A stretch of 64,000 bases of DNA from assembly GCA_001664505.1 (NCBI GenBank), contig CP011806.1, positions 2,391,138 through 2,455,137 of the forward strand, in the 5' to 3' direction. Positions 24,801 to 31,489 of this stretch are shown in pieces; within the stretch, counting starts at the first letter, position 1; every line of letters begins with the position of its first letter. Under the pieces are notes generated by a model, which was given only the letters and a program-made list of their open reading frames with translations, was not told the origin of the DNA and searched no databases. Origin of the DNA: Acidobacteria bacterium Mor1 (lineage in GTDB: Bacteria; Acidobacteriota; Polarisedimenticolia; Polarisedimenticolales; Polarisedimenticolaceae). Position numbers and translations under genes: made by a program.

Positions 24801-25506
24801 GACCATCGAACACCTCTACGACACTGTCGCCGGACAGGACGGCGGCAAGGTGGTGATCGACGCCGACGAGGACGACCTCAATAACTACGAAACCCTCGAG
24901 CCCGAAGGAGGCTACCCCGGCTCCACGCTGGGCACCTTCCAGTGCAACGCCATCGAAGGCGAGGCTGCGTTCCAGGGCTCGTCGGGCGGCTGGGTCACCA
25001 GCACCTTCGACCTGTCGGACTACGTGGGCAAGCGGGTCTACCTGGCCTTCGTCTTCGGCTCCGACCGTCAGGCTGCGGCCGGCGAGGGCTGGTGGATCGA
25101 TCAGGTCAACGTGACCTACCAGGTTCAGGGCGCCCCGATCTGCGACACCGTTCAGTGGCCCGGCAGCGTGCCGGCAACGGTGAGTTTCCGGCGGCTGGCC
25201 GGCGGCGACATCGAAGCCAGCTGGGCCGGCTCGTGCAATGCCGGGGCCCTGCCCGGACAGAGCTACTCGGTCCAGGCCGGCGACCTGTCCCTGCTGCACT
25301 CGTCGGGGACCTACTCCCACGCTCCGGTAGGCGGCGATTGCGCCCGCACCTCACCGGCGGTGTGGAGCCCCGGCTCGGGCAGCGAGTACTACCTGGTGGT
25401 GCCGACCGAGGCGACCCGTGAAGGAGGCGCCGGGCTGGCCACCAGCGGCCAGCGGCCCCAGGTCGACGGCACCTGCGGCGTCCAGCGGATCGCGACCTGC
25501 CCGTAA
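21823..25506 (+). CDS. Exported Asp-box (BNR/sortilin-like) propeller protein with C-terminal module
   Basis: This 1227-residue exported protein has a signal peptide (CLIATLILLVAAGLATAVAQ) and a charged linker, then a long propeller from about residue 105 to 765. At least ten Asp-box-like repeats are visible, for example STNDGLSWTN, SGDGGLTWEA, SNDGGLTWTK, TTDGGASWTQ, KSLDGGANWTD and SMDGGVTFSP. These are typical of VPS10/sortilin-like and xyloglucanase-like propellers; no sialidase catalytic set was recognised. A CARDB-like beta domain follows (PGETWGVRPILRNAGGQTATG), then a MAM/jelly-roll-like segment (YLAFVFGSDRQAA ... WWIDQVNV). The last ~110 residues are the shared module ending QRIATCP. 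It is a likely surface or secreted protein that binds polymer or protein. Transcription ends at a perfect GC hairpin. Confidence 0.8.
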   Translation: MSRRSQVCLIATLILLVAAGLATAVAQQDDPPREPVSRIVDRSLGEEEQILKRQEWFFSTRRAGTESGEEMAELWRSGVDVTRDALRRQRFRRSAGIESEVNFWVPMGPAPSNFGGWAFGTVSGRISSLAADWAGGTLYAGSASGGLWKSTNDGLSWTNLFDDGAGTQTVGTVEVDPNDANVIWAGTGENVTGCEGYFGVGLLRSGDGGLTWEARNGSGASTLEDLSSFANIVIDPRDSDHLITGGRMRGCSSGSEQNGALYTSNDGGLTWTKRLDNMQVYEIVQDPLVLDTYWAATNTGVYKSVDNGVTWLVQTASGLPNGNTGRTELAVSPSDSNVVYALFSSGGNTFWRTTDGGASWTQMASGSNACDGQCWYNSVLRVHRTDPDIVYRGNVHVFKSLDGGANWTDLSNNWGSSQKVHQDTHEFLMDPNDPETFYVGCDGGVWKSEDGGANFLNRNGDMNVTQFYAIGVDANNTDVICGGAQDNSSLVRTSGNVWDLQAVTGDGFVCHVNPQDPNYSYITSYPSGGYPNVLRSTSGVLGGYGGITGSGSGIQSGDRSNWVTPYLLDPQNPSTLYIGTHRVYRSDDHGDSWDQVGPTDLTAGSSSLLSLAINRNFPEVLLSGSVSGRVWRTVNGGFAWEDITSGLPGRSINDVASDPADPDRAFAVVGGFNTNHVWEWNAGSGWTARGNDLPNVPVNSVLMLGSNDILVGTDTGVFRSMDGGVTFSPFMNGLPQGTVVTDLKLNIPESLVTAGTYGRGAWQVSIDPVEPMLLYDSIELPLTELDGDGDGSVEPGETWGVRPILRNAGGQTATGVTARLVSPTAGINMLDTAAQSFGDIAGGGTAPSQNVFSFSVHPAFSCGDVIRFDLLDVSSSNAPASYPDRIEAFTVTVVGEYDTPIPATLLDENFDGSTGDWTHEAVGAGVFPCGGIPYIDEWGLGTKDAGRGPSYHCGNGAGGSYSTFNHSWLYYGGKDSQNGPGIDIPADAFGATLTIEHLYDTVAGQDGGKVVIDADEDDLNNYETLEPEGGYPGSTLGTFQCNAIEGEAAFQGSSGGWVTSTFDLSDYVGKRVYLAFVFGSDRQAAAGEGWWIDQVNVTYQVQGAPICDTVQWPGSVPATVSFRRLAGGDIEASWAGSCNAGALPGQSYSVQAGDLSLLHSSGTYSHAPVGGDCARTSPAVWSPGSGSEYYLVVPTEATREGGAGLATSGQRPQVDGTCGVQRIATCP

Positions 25507-25516
25507 GGACTCTTCC

Positions 25517-25549
25517 GGGGGCGCCGAGGTCTCGAACCTCGGCGCCCCC
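25517..25549 (+). terminator. Perfect 14-bp hairpin, no T-run
   Basis: GGGGGCGCCGAGGT (25517-25530), loop CTCGA, ACCTCGGCGCCCCC (25536-25549) form a perfect 14-bp stem 10 bases after the stop of the Asp-box gene. No T-run follows, so it is a U-less terminator or a 3'-end stabiliser ahead of the Kelch-like gene. Confidence 0.6.
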
Positions 25550-25645
25550 ACCATCCCCACAAACATCTCTGAGCCAAAACTCCCGCAGATTCCGCCTTTC
25601 TGTGGGAGGGGGCATTGGGGCTCCCGGACACCCGTGGAGCCACCG

Positions 25646-28600
25646 ATGTTTCGTGCAACTTCGATCCTCCGACCGACTCTGTATCTGCTTGTCACGGCGG
25701 CGCTTATGGCGCCGGCCGTCGCAGCCGGGCCCGCCGGGCCGACCGCCTTCGACCGTTGGGTCGACGACCTTTGGGCCCTGGAAGAGGTCTACTGGCAGAA
25801 CCGTATCTGGCCCAAGGCCAACCCCGGACCGAAGCCTGAGCTTTCCCAGGTGCTGGATCGCAGCGCCGTGAAAGCCCGGGCCCTCGACACCCTCACGGCA
25901 CTGGGCGAACTGGAGGCCGCCCATGGCTTCCGGATCGACGGCCACCGGCTACAGATCGAACTGGATCGCCTGGCGGCGGACACCCGGGCACCCAGGACCC
26001 TCGAACAACTCTTCGCCGCTCTCGACCATGATCCGGAGCGGCTGTCTCGCACTCTGGCGCTGACTGCCTACGTCCAGCGCCTGCGGGACCAACTGGACGC
26101 GGCGAATGGGGCCGGCCTGGGGCTCGCACCCCGGCCCGACAACCCGACCGAGCACCCGATCCTGAGCGACGGACTGAATGTCACACTGCCCCCGGTCACC
26201 GGCGAAGACGGAACCGTCGGCTTCAGCTCCGGATCCGGATGCACCGACGACACCTGGGCCTCGCTCACCGTCGAGCCCAGCCCCCGCGGGCTGCACAGCG
26301 CCGTCTGGACCGGCAGCGAGATGATCGTCTGGGGCGGCGGGAACGGAAACGAGCTGTACGACAACGGTGGCCGCTACGACCCGGCAACCGACACCTGGAC
26401 TCCGGTGACCCTTACCGGCGCCCCCGATGGGCGCGAGCGCCACACCGCGGTTTGGACCGGCACCGAGATGATCGTCTGGGGCGGCGGCATCTTCGAGGGG
26501 CTGGACACCGGCGGTCGCTACAACCCGTCGACCGACAGCTGGGCCGCGACGACCACCAGCGGAGCGCCCGACGGACGCACCGGCCATGTCGCGGTCTGGT
26601 CCGGTAGCGAGATGATCGTCTGGGGTGGGGAAGACTTCCCCGAGGCCGGTGGCCGGTACGACCCATCGACGGATAGCTGGACGCTGATGCCGCCGTTTGC
26701 CGGACCGGACGTCCGCCCTCATGCCGTCGCGGTCTGGACCGGCGGCCAGATGCTGATCATGGGTGGCGGGATCGAAGATGGTACCGATCTGTTCGACATC
26801 TACAACGACATCTGGCGCTACACGCCCGGATCGAACAGTTGGAGTTCCTCCGCATCCTTGCCCGGACCGCGCCGCACCCGGCACGCGGGGGTCTGGACCG
26901 GTAGCGAATTGCTTGTCTGGGGTGGCCAGGGACTGGAGTGGGACCCCGAGAACGAGGAGTACCTGACCATCGAACTCGACGATGGGTGGCGCTTCAACCC
27001 CGGCACGGGAAGCTGGTCCGCGATGGGAACCAACGGAATCGTCCCTCTGCCGCGCTACCTCCACACCGCCGTCTGGACCGGCTCGGAGATGATCATCTAC
27101 GGGGGATCCGGCGGGTTCGATGCCTCCGCCTACAACCCCTCGAGCAACTTCTGGAGTTTCGTGCCGAGCAACGGCCAGGGCAGCGAACTGACCGAACACA
27201 CGGCTGTCTGGACCGGCTCGGAGATGATCACCTGGGGTGGCCAGACCTCGAGCGCCGGGTTGATGTCCCGAGGCTCGCGCTTCGATCCGGGACCCGACAG
27301 CTGGACGCCGACCTTCTCGTCGAACCCTCCGCAGCCCCGTGAGGAACACGTCGCGGTCTGGACCGGTAGCGAGATGATCGTCCACGGCGGCCGCGGCCCC
27401 GAGGAACTCATCACCTACCGCTACGATCCCGCGCTCAACATCTGGAACCAGGCCGCGCCGTCGGGCCTGACCCAGCGGCTGCGGCTCCACACTGCCGTGT
27501 GGTCGGGTAGCGAGATGATCGTCTGGGGTGGATTGATGGGCTTCTCCACCGAGATGGACGACGGCGGGCGCTACAACCCGACCAGCGATAGCTGGAGCCC
27601 CGCCGACCAGACCGGCGCACCGGCGCCGCGCTACCGGCACCTGGCCGGCTGGACCGGCACCGAAATGCTTGTCTACGACGGCCACCTCGCCGACAACAAC
27701 GGCGGACTCTACGACCCGGTCGCCGACTCCTGGCGCTCGATGACCACCCTCAACGCGCCCCCTTCAAGCCAGACCGCCACCGGTGTCGCCGCCGATGGGG
27801 AGTTCATCGTCTGGGGTGGAAGCAGCACCAATATCGGCGCTCGCTACGACTGGACCGCCGACACCTGGACCCCGACGACGACCACCGGAGCCCCGGCGGA
27901 ACGTTCTAACCACACCGCTGTCTGGACCGGCAGCGAGATGTTGGTCTGGGGCGGCGCCAGCGCAGCCTCGCCCAACGGCCTCGACGATGGAGGTCGCTAC
28001 GATCCGGCTACCGACAGCTGGACTCCGATGTCGATCAGCGGCCCTCCGGCCGCCCGCTTCGGGCACATCGCCGTATGGAGCGGCAACGAGATGCTGGTCT
28101 GGGGTGGCTCGATCAACAGCAACTACCCCGACGACGGCGGCCGCTACGATCCGGCCACCGATAGCTGGCAGATCATGTCGCTGGAACAGGCCCCCATCGG
28201 CCGCGAAGAGCACACCGGTGTCTGGAGCGGCAGCGAACTGATCGTCTTCGGCGGCTTCCGCCTCAATCGTCCGCCGATCGGCGGACGCTACTGCTCAGCC
28301 GCGAGTTGCACCGCCACCGACTGGTTCCGGGATGCGGACGACGACGGCTTCGGCGACTCCGGCGATGTGGTCTCCGCCTGTACGGCGCCGGCCGGCTACG
28401 TCGGCACCAGCGGCGACTGCGACGACGGCGACGGCGATGCGTGGGCTACGCCGTCGGAGACCCTCGACCTGCTGCTGAGTCACGATCAGGTCGGCGGTGT
28501 GACGTCCCTCAGCTGGAGTGCACCGGCAGACCCGGGCGCGAGCATCCTGACCTATGACGTGCTGCGTTCGTCCGACGCCGGCGACTTCAACGGCGCCGGC

Positions 28601-28771
28601 GTCTGCTTCGAATCGGGAGACAGCGACCTGGTCGCTACCGATGCGTCGGATCCGGCCGGCGGCGCGGTGTTCTTCTATCTCTCCCGCGCCACCAACACCT
28701 GCCCACAAGGAGACGGAGACCTGGGAACCGACAGCCAATCCGCACCCCGTAGCGGAGCGGCCTGCCCGTAG
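25646..28771 (+). CDS. Exported Kelch-like repeat protein with metal-binding motif and C-terminal module
   Basis: This 1041-residue exported protein starts at ATG 25646, chosen because it begins the signal peptide (MFRATSILRPTLYLLVTAALMAPAVAAG); a longer frame would run through the preceding hairpin. After a helical region (residues ~30-170) come about fourteen Kelch-like units built on HTAVWTGSEMIVWGG and RYDPATDSWTPM, enough for two propellers. Near residue 890 is a MopE-like acidic motif, DADDDGFGDSGD ... GDCDDGDGD, expected to bind calcium or other metal. The last ~100 residues are the shared module (FFYLSRATNTCPQGDGD ... GAACP). No enzyme motif is seen. It is third in a tandem row of exported proteins that share that C-terminus. 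A role in surface binding is inferred. Confidence 0.8.
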   Translation: MFRATSILRPTLYLLVTAALMAPAVAAGPAGPTAFDRWVDDLWALEEVYWQNRIWPKANPGPKPELSQVLDRSAVKARALDTLTALGELEAAHGFRIDGHRLQIELDRLAADTRAPRTLEQLFAALDHDPERLSRTLALTAYVQRLRDQLDAANGAGLGLAPRPDNPTEHPILSDGLNVTLPPVTGEDGTVGFSSGSGCTDDTWASLTVEPSPRGLHSAVWTGSEMIVWGGGNGNELYDNGGRYDPATDTWTPVTLTGAPDGRERHTAVWTGTEMIVWGGGIFEGLDTGGRYNPSTDSWAATTTSGAPDGRTGHVAVWSGSEMIVWGGEDFPEAGGRYDPSTDSWTLMPPFAGPDVRPHAVAVWTGGQMLIMGGGIEDGTDLFDIYNDIWRYTPGSNSWSSSASLPGPRRTRHAGVWTGSELLVWGGQGLEWDPENEEYLTIELDDGWRFNPGTGSWSAMGTNGIVPLPRYLHTAVWTGSEMIIYGGSGGFDASAYNPSSNFWSFVPSNGQGSELTEHTAVWTGSEMITWGGQTSSAGLMSRGSRFDPGPDSWTPTFSSNPPQPREEHVAVWTGSEMIVHGGRGPEELITYRYDPALNIWNQAAPSGLTQRLRLHTAVWSGSEMIVWGGLMGFSTEMDDGGRYNPTSDSWSPADQTGAPAPRYRHLAGWTGTEMLVYDGHLADNNGGLYDPVADSWRSMTTLNAPPSSQTATGVAADGEFIVWGGSSTNIGARYDWTADTWTPTTTTGAPAERSNHTAVWTGSEMLVWGGASAASPNGLDDGGRYDPATDSWTPMSISGPPAARFGHIAVWSGNEMLVWGGSINSNYPDDGGRYDPATDSWQIMSLEQAPIGREEHTGVWSGSELIVFGGFRLNRPPIGGRYCSAASCTATDWFRDADDDGFGDSGDVVSACTAPAGYVGTSGDCDDGDGDAWATPSETLDLLLSHDQVGGVTSLSWSAPADPGASILTYDVLRSSDAGDFNGAGVCFESGDSDLVATDASDPAGGAVFFYLSRATNTCPQGDGDLGTDSQSAPRSGAACP
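26280..28262 (+). repeat. About 14 in-frame Kelch-like repeats
   Basis: The unit contains GTCTGGACCGGCAGCGAGAT in near-identical copies every ~130-170 bases, encoding VWTGSEM(I/L)(V/I)WGG. The first copies are the most uniform at the DNA level, which points to recent duplication or conversion. One copy (about 27650-27690) reads HLAGWTGTEMLVYDGH and one (about 27780) is degenerate (GVAADGEFIVWGG). Confidence 0.8.
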
Positions 28772-28792
28772 CCCTCACAAGCACCTGACCAG

Positions 28793-28837
28793 CCGCGGAG
28801 ATCGTAAAAGATTGTGAAATCTCGACGATCTCCGCGG
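28793..28837 (+). terminator. Long nested hairpin after the Kelch-like gene
   Basis: CCGCGGAGATCGT (28793-28805) pairs perfectly with ACGATCTCCGCGG (28825-28837). Inside it AGATT and AATCT form a second 5-bp stem. The structure starts 22 bases after the stop and lacks a T-run. It probably ends or protects the Kelch-like transcript before the next gene at 28888. Confidence 0.55.
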
Positions 28838-28887
28838 CGATCATGGGCCGGGGTGCCATGCTGCCCTCAACCACGAGGAGGTGCGGC

Positions 28888-29412
28888 ATGGGACGTCGGA
28901 TCCTGAAGGTCGAGGCCACGGCGATGCTGGCGCTCGCGATCTCGATGATGAGCCTGGTCTCAGGTCTCGCCACTCCCGTTGCCGCGGACGACGACTCCGC
29001 CTGGGTTCGCGAGATACGCGGTCCTCAGTACTTCGCGCTATCGGTCGAGGATGTCGATCGCTCCGTCGCCTGGTACCGGAACGTCCTGGGCCTTCAGCTC
29101 CTCGACGACACCCGCGATGAGGACGGCCGCTGGCGCATCGCCAACCTGGCCAACGACGCGCTCTTCGTCGAGATCATCTGGGACAGGCGGGACAGCGCCG
29201 CGGAAAGCGCCCGGGGCATCGTCAAGGTCGGCTTCTCGGTGCCCGACGTCGAGGCGGTGGCGGATCGCGTCGCGGCGGCAGGCGAGAAACGGCCGCGGGT
29301 CCTGACCTTCAAGCGGCACAACGTCCGTCTGGTTCAGTTGCGGGATCCCGACGGAAACATCCTGCAACTGACCACGCCGATCGGGACCGCGCCCGCTCCC
29401 GAGGGATCCTGA
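28888..29412 (+). CDS. Exported VOC (glyoxalase-like) protein lacking metal ligands
   Basis: This 174-residue protein starts at ATG 28888 behind GAGGAGG and has a hydrophobic signal segment (AMLALAISMMSLVSGLATPVAA). The mature part is one vicinal-oxygen-chelate domain pair: YFALSVEDVDRSVAWYRNVLGLQLLDD and KVGFSVPDVEAVADRVAAAG ... LRDPDGNILQLTTP. The usual first metal ligand (His in HHVAL) is Tyr here, and the last Glu (NLIEL) is Gln. It may therefore not bind metal or may act as a binding protein. An exported VOC protein is uncommon. It converges on the DOMON-like gene with only 10 bp between stops, filled by a hairpin. Confidence 0.75.
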   Translation: MGRRILKVEATAMLALAISMMSLVSGLATPVAADDDSAWVREIRGPQYFALSVEDVDRSVAWYRNVLGLQLLDDTRDEDGRWRIANLANDALFVEIIWDRRDSAAESARGIVKVGFSVPDVEAVADRVAAAGEKRPRVLTFKRHNVRLVQLRDPDGNILQLTTPIGTAPAPEGS

Positions 29413-29414
29413 GG

Positions 29415-29433
29415 CGCCGCGGTCAGCGCGGCG
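29415..29433. terminator. 7-bp hairpin shared by two convergent stops
   Basis: CGCCGCG (29415-29421), loop GTCAG, CGCGGCG (29427-29433) occupy the 10-bp gap between the VOC and DOMON-like genes and extend into the latter's last codons. The structure is symmetric, so it could serve both strands. Confidence 0.4.
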
Positions 29434-29953
29434 GAAATGACGCCGCGAAACAATCCGCGTGATGGAAGTCTTCGTCACCGGGCGGATGGTTCAACGCCCA
29501 GTAGCTCTTGCTGCCGTCAATCAATCGAATCACGCCGCTGATCGCCATCTTGACGAACACATCCTTCGGCGCCAGTTCGACGAACGCCTCCAGCTCGAGC
29601 AGATCCGGCTGCTCTTCGGCGGGCACCACCCTCGGATCGGCGAGGTCCAACGCATCCCGCATACCGGTCCGATGGCTGTCGAAGCGGAAGCAGGCCCAGG
29701 CCCCGGTGGGTGAGAAGTTGTATTCGACGTAGGTGCCATCGGCCGCCGCGAGAAACACCTCGAAGCAGGTCATCTCCCACAGCTTGAAGGTACGCACCGC
29801 GGGAGCCGGCGGCGGCATGACGATACGACCCGCCCCACCTCGCGCCACGTAGACCAGACGCAGCCGGTTCGGTTCGGGCAGGGTCGCCGTACAGGTCACG
29901 GTCAAACCGTCGACCGGTGTGTCCGGATGGGATTTCAGCGTGTATTCGGCCAA
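29423..29953 (-). CDS. DOMON-like domain protein
   Basis: This 176-residue protein matches the compact bacterial DOMON-like family: FKLWEMTCFEVFLA, then TYVEYNFSPTGAWACFRFDSHRTGM, and the end ALNHPPGDEDFHHADCFAASF. The family has a beta-sandwich related to cytochrome- and sugar-binding DOMON domains and is usually a stand-alone cytosolic or periplasmic protein of unknown role. No signal peptide is present. It starts 31 bp after the M20 peptidase gene on the same strand, so it may be the last gene of that operon. Whether it binds heme or a sugar cannot be told; the FHHADC end could ligate a metal. Confidence 0.75.
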   Translation of the reverse strand: MAEYTLKSHPDTPVDGLTVTCTATLPEPNRLRLVYVARGGAGRIVMPPPAPAVRTFKLWEMTCFEVFLAAADGTYVEYNFSPTGAWACFRFDSHRTGMRDALDLADPRVVPAEEQPDLLELEAFVELAPKDVFVKMAISGVIRLIDGSKSYWALNHPPGDEDFHHADCFAASFPPR

Positions 29954-29983
29954 TGGGATCTCCGTGGTGCGACGGCACGGGTA

Positions 29984-31489
29984 TCAGTCGGCGGCGACCA
30001 GGGTGGCCGCCAGCTCGATGCCGTAGACCAGATTCCCCAGCCTCAGGTTCTCGTCGGGCGCATGCTGGTTGTTGTCGTGGTTGGCGATCGGCACGATGAC
30101 GATCGGAGCCTTCAGCCGATCCTCGAACAGGTAGAGCGGCAGTGACCCGCCGAGCGTCGGCGTCAGGACGAGATCCGGTTGAAAACCCTTGACCGTCTCG
30201 ATCAGCCAACGGGTCAGCGGCTGCTCGGCGGAAGTACGCACTGCCCGGTACCCGGGGCGCCGCACTACCTTCGCGATCAGCGGGTGCTTGCGCCGTTCCT
30301 CGGCAGTCGGCTCCCGGTGCAGCACGTGATAACCCTGCTTGCGCACGTGGGCCTCGACCAGGTCCAGCATCTCGTGGGGGTCGTTGCCCTCGACCAGGCG
30401 AATGTCGATCGACGCGGTCGCCTCGGTGGCGATCACGTTGCGCGCCTTGTCGCCGACCCCGGCGGCCTGCATCCCGCGCACATTGAACGAGGGGAGCTGC
30501 ATCCGCTCGAAGTAGGGGGCGTTGTCCCCTTCGCTACGGGCGACGCCGAGCTCTTCCCGCAGCCCCGCCTCGAAGCCGGGCGGGTTCTTCCAGTCGGTCA
30601 CCGGCGGCTTGCCGCCGACGTTCCAACCCTCGATCTGCACATCCCCCTCGGCGTCCTTGCACGACGCCAGGAGATGGGCGAGGCGCAGCCCGGGATTGGG
30701 CGCCCAGTTTCCGTAGTGGCCGCTGTGGAGATAGCGCGCCGCGCCGTAGACCGTGATGTCGATTCCGGTGTAGCCGCGCACGCCGAAGACCAACTGAGGC
30801 CGCCGGGTTTGATGCGCGGGACCGTCGAAGATCAACCACAGGTCCGCCCGTAGGCGGTCCCCCAGTTGTTCCATGTAGACGTCGAGATGATCCGAGCCCG
30901 CCTCCTCCTCACCCTCGAACAGGAACACCAGATTCGCCTTCCGTTCGATGCCCGCGGCCTTCAACGCGTCGATGGCGGCAAGCCAGGCAATCAACGGCGC
31001 CCGGTCGTCGGAGGTGCCCCGCCCATAGATCCGCCACTCGGGATCGATCGAGTCGCCGGCGGCAGGGAACGCGCGGGGCTTGCCGCCGTCTTCCAGCGAG
31101 CGGGTGTAGAGGGTCGGCTCCCAGGGACTCTGGGACCACTGGGAAGGGTCGACGGGCTGACCGTCATAGTGCACGTAGATTCCGAGGGTCCGCGTGGCGC
31201 CGGGAGCCGGCAGACGCCCCCAGACCACCGGGGGCACTCCCTCCTGGGAGACCACCTCGATCTCCGCACCCCGCGCCTCGAAGGCCTGCTCGATCCATCG
31301 AGCATTGGCGGTAACCCCGGGAAGGTCCGAGGCGACGTTGGGGATCTTCAAGAGCTCGGCGAACTCGGCGAGAATAGCGGGTCCGTGCTGATCGAAATGA
31401 GTGCGGGACACTTCCGCCGGACTCGCGGCCGCAACAACGCCTGTCCACAGCCCGATCGATAAGCAACACCCGAAGAGCTTATGGATCAT
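29984..31489 (-). CDS. Exported M20-family metallopeptidase
   Basis: This 501-residue exported peptidase has a signal peptide (LFGCCLSIGLWTGVVAAAS) and a complete M20 metal site: HYDGQP (His and Asp), GRGTSDDR (bridging Asp), FEGEEEAGS (general base and metal Glu), and a C-terminal ANHDNNQHAPDENL (His). The inserted dimerisation domain is present (SGHYGNWAPNP, VRGMQAAGVGDKARNVI). Such enzymes cleave dipeptides or N-acyl amino acids in the periplasm. ATG 31489 overlaps the stop of the amidohydrolase gene by 4 bp. Together with the serine hydrolase and amidohydrolase it forms a degradative operon, perhaps for modified or D-amino-acid peptides, which is an inference. Confidence 0.87.
   Translation of the reverse strand: MIHKLFGCCLSIGLWTGVVAAASPAEVSRTHFDQHGPAILAEFAELLKIPNVASDLPGVTANARWIEQAFEARGAEIEVVSQEGVPPVVWGRLPAPGATRTLGIYVHYDGQPVDPSQWSQSPWEPTLYTRSLEDGGKPRAFPAAGDSIDPEWRIYGRGTSDDRAPLIAWLAAIDALKAAGIERKANLVFLFEGEEEAGSDHLDVYMEQLGDRLRADLWLIFDGPAHQTRRPQLVFGVRGYTGIDITVYGAARYLHSGHYGNWAPNPGLRLAHLLASCKDAEGDVQIEGWNVGGKPPVTDWKNPPGFEAGLREELGVARSEGDNAPYFERMQLPSFNVRGMQAAGVGDKARNVIATEATASIDIRLVEGNDPHEMLDLVEAHVRKQGYHVLHREPTAEERRKHPLIAKVVRRPGYRAVRTSAEQPLTRWLIETVKGFQPDLVLTPTLGGSLPLYLFEDRLKAPIVIVPIANHDNNQHAPDENLRLGNLVYGIELAATLVAAD

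Noticed and set aside
25949-27685. 578-codon minus-strand frame opposite the Kelch-like gene
   Set aside because: A mirror of the repeated HTAVWTGSEM units; no start signal and no independent domain.
26280-28262. CRISPR-like repetitive array
   Set aside because: The repeats are in-frame, diverged and spaced ~130-170 bp as protein blades (Kelch-like); there are no short identical repeats with unique spacers and no cas genes.
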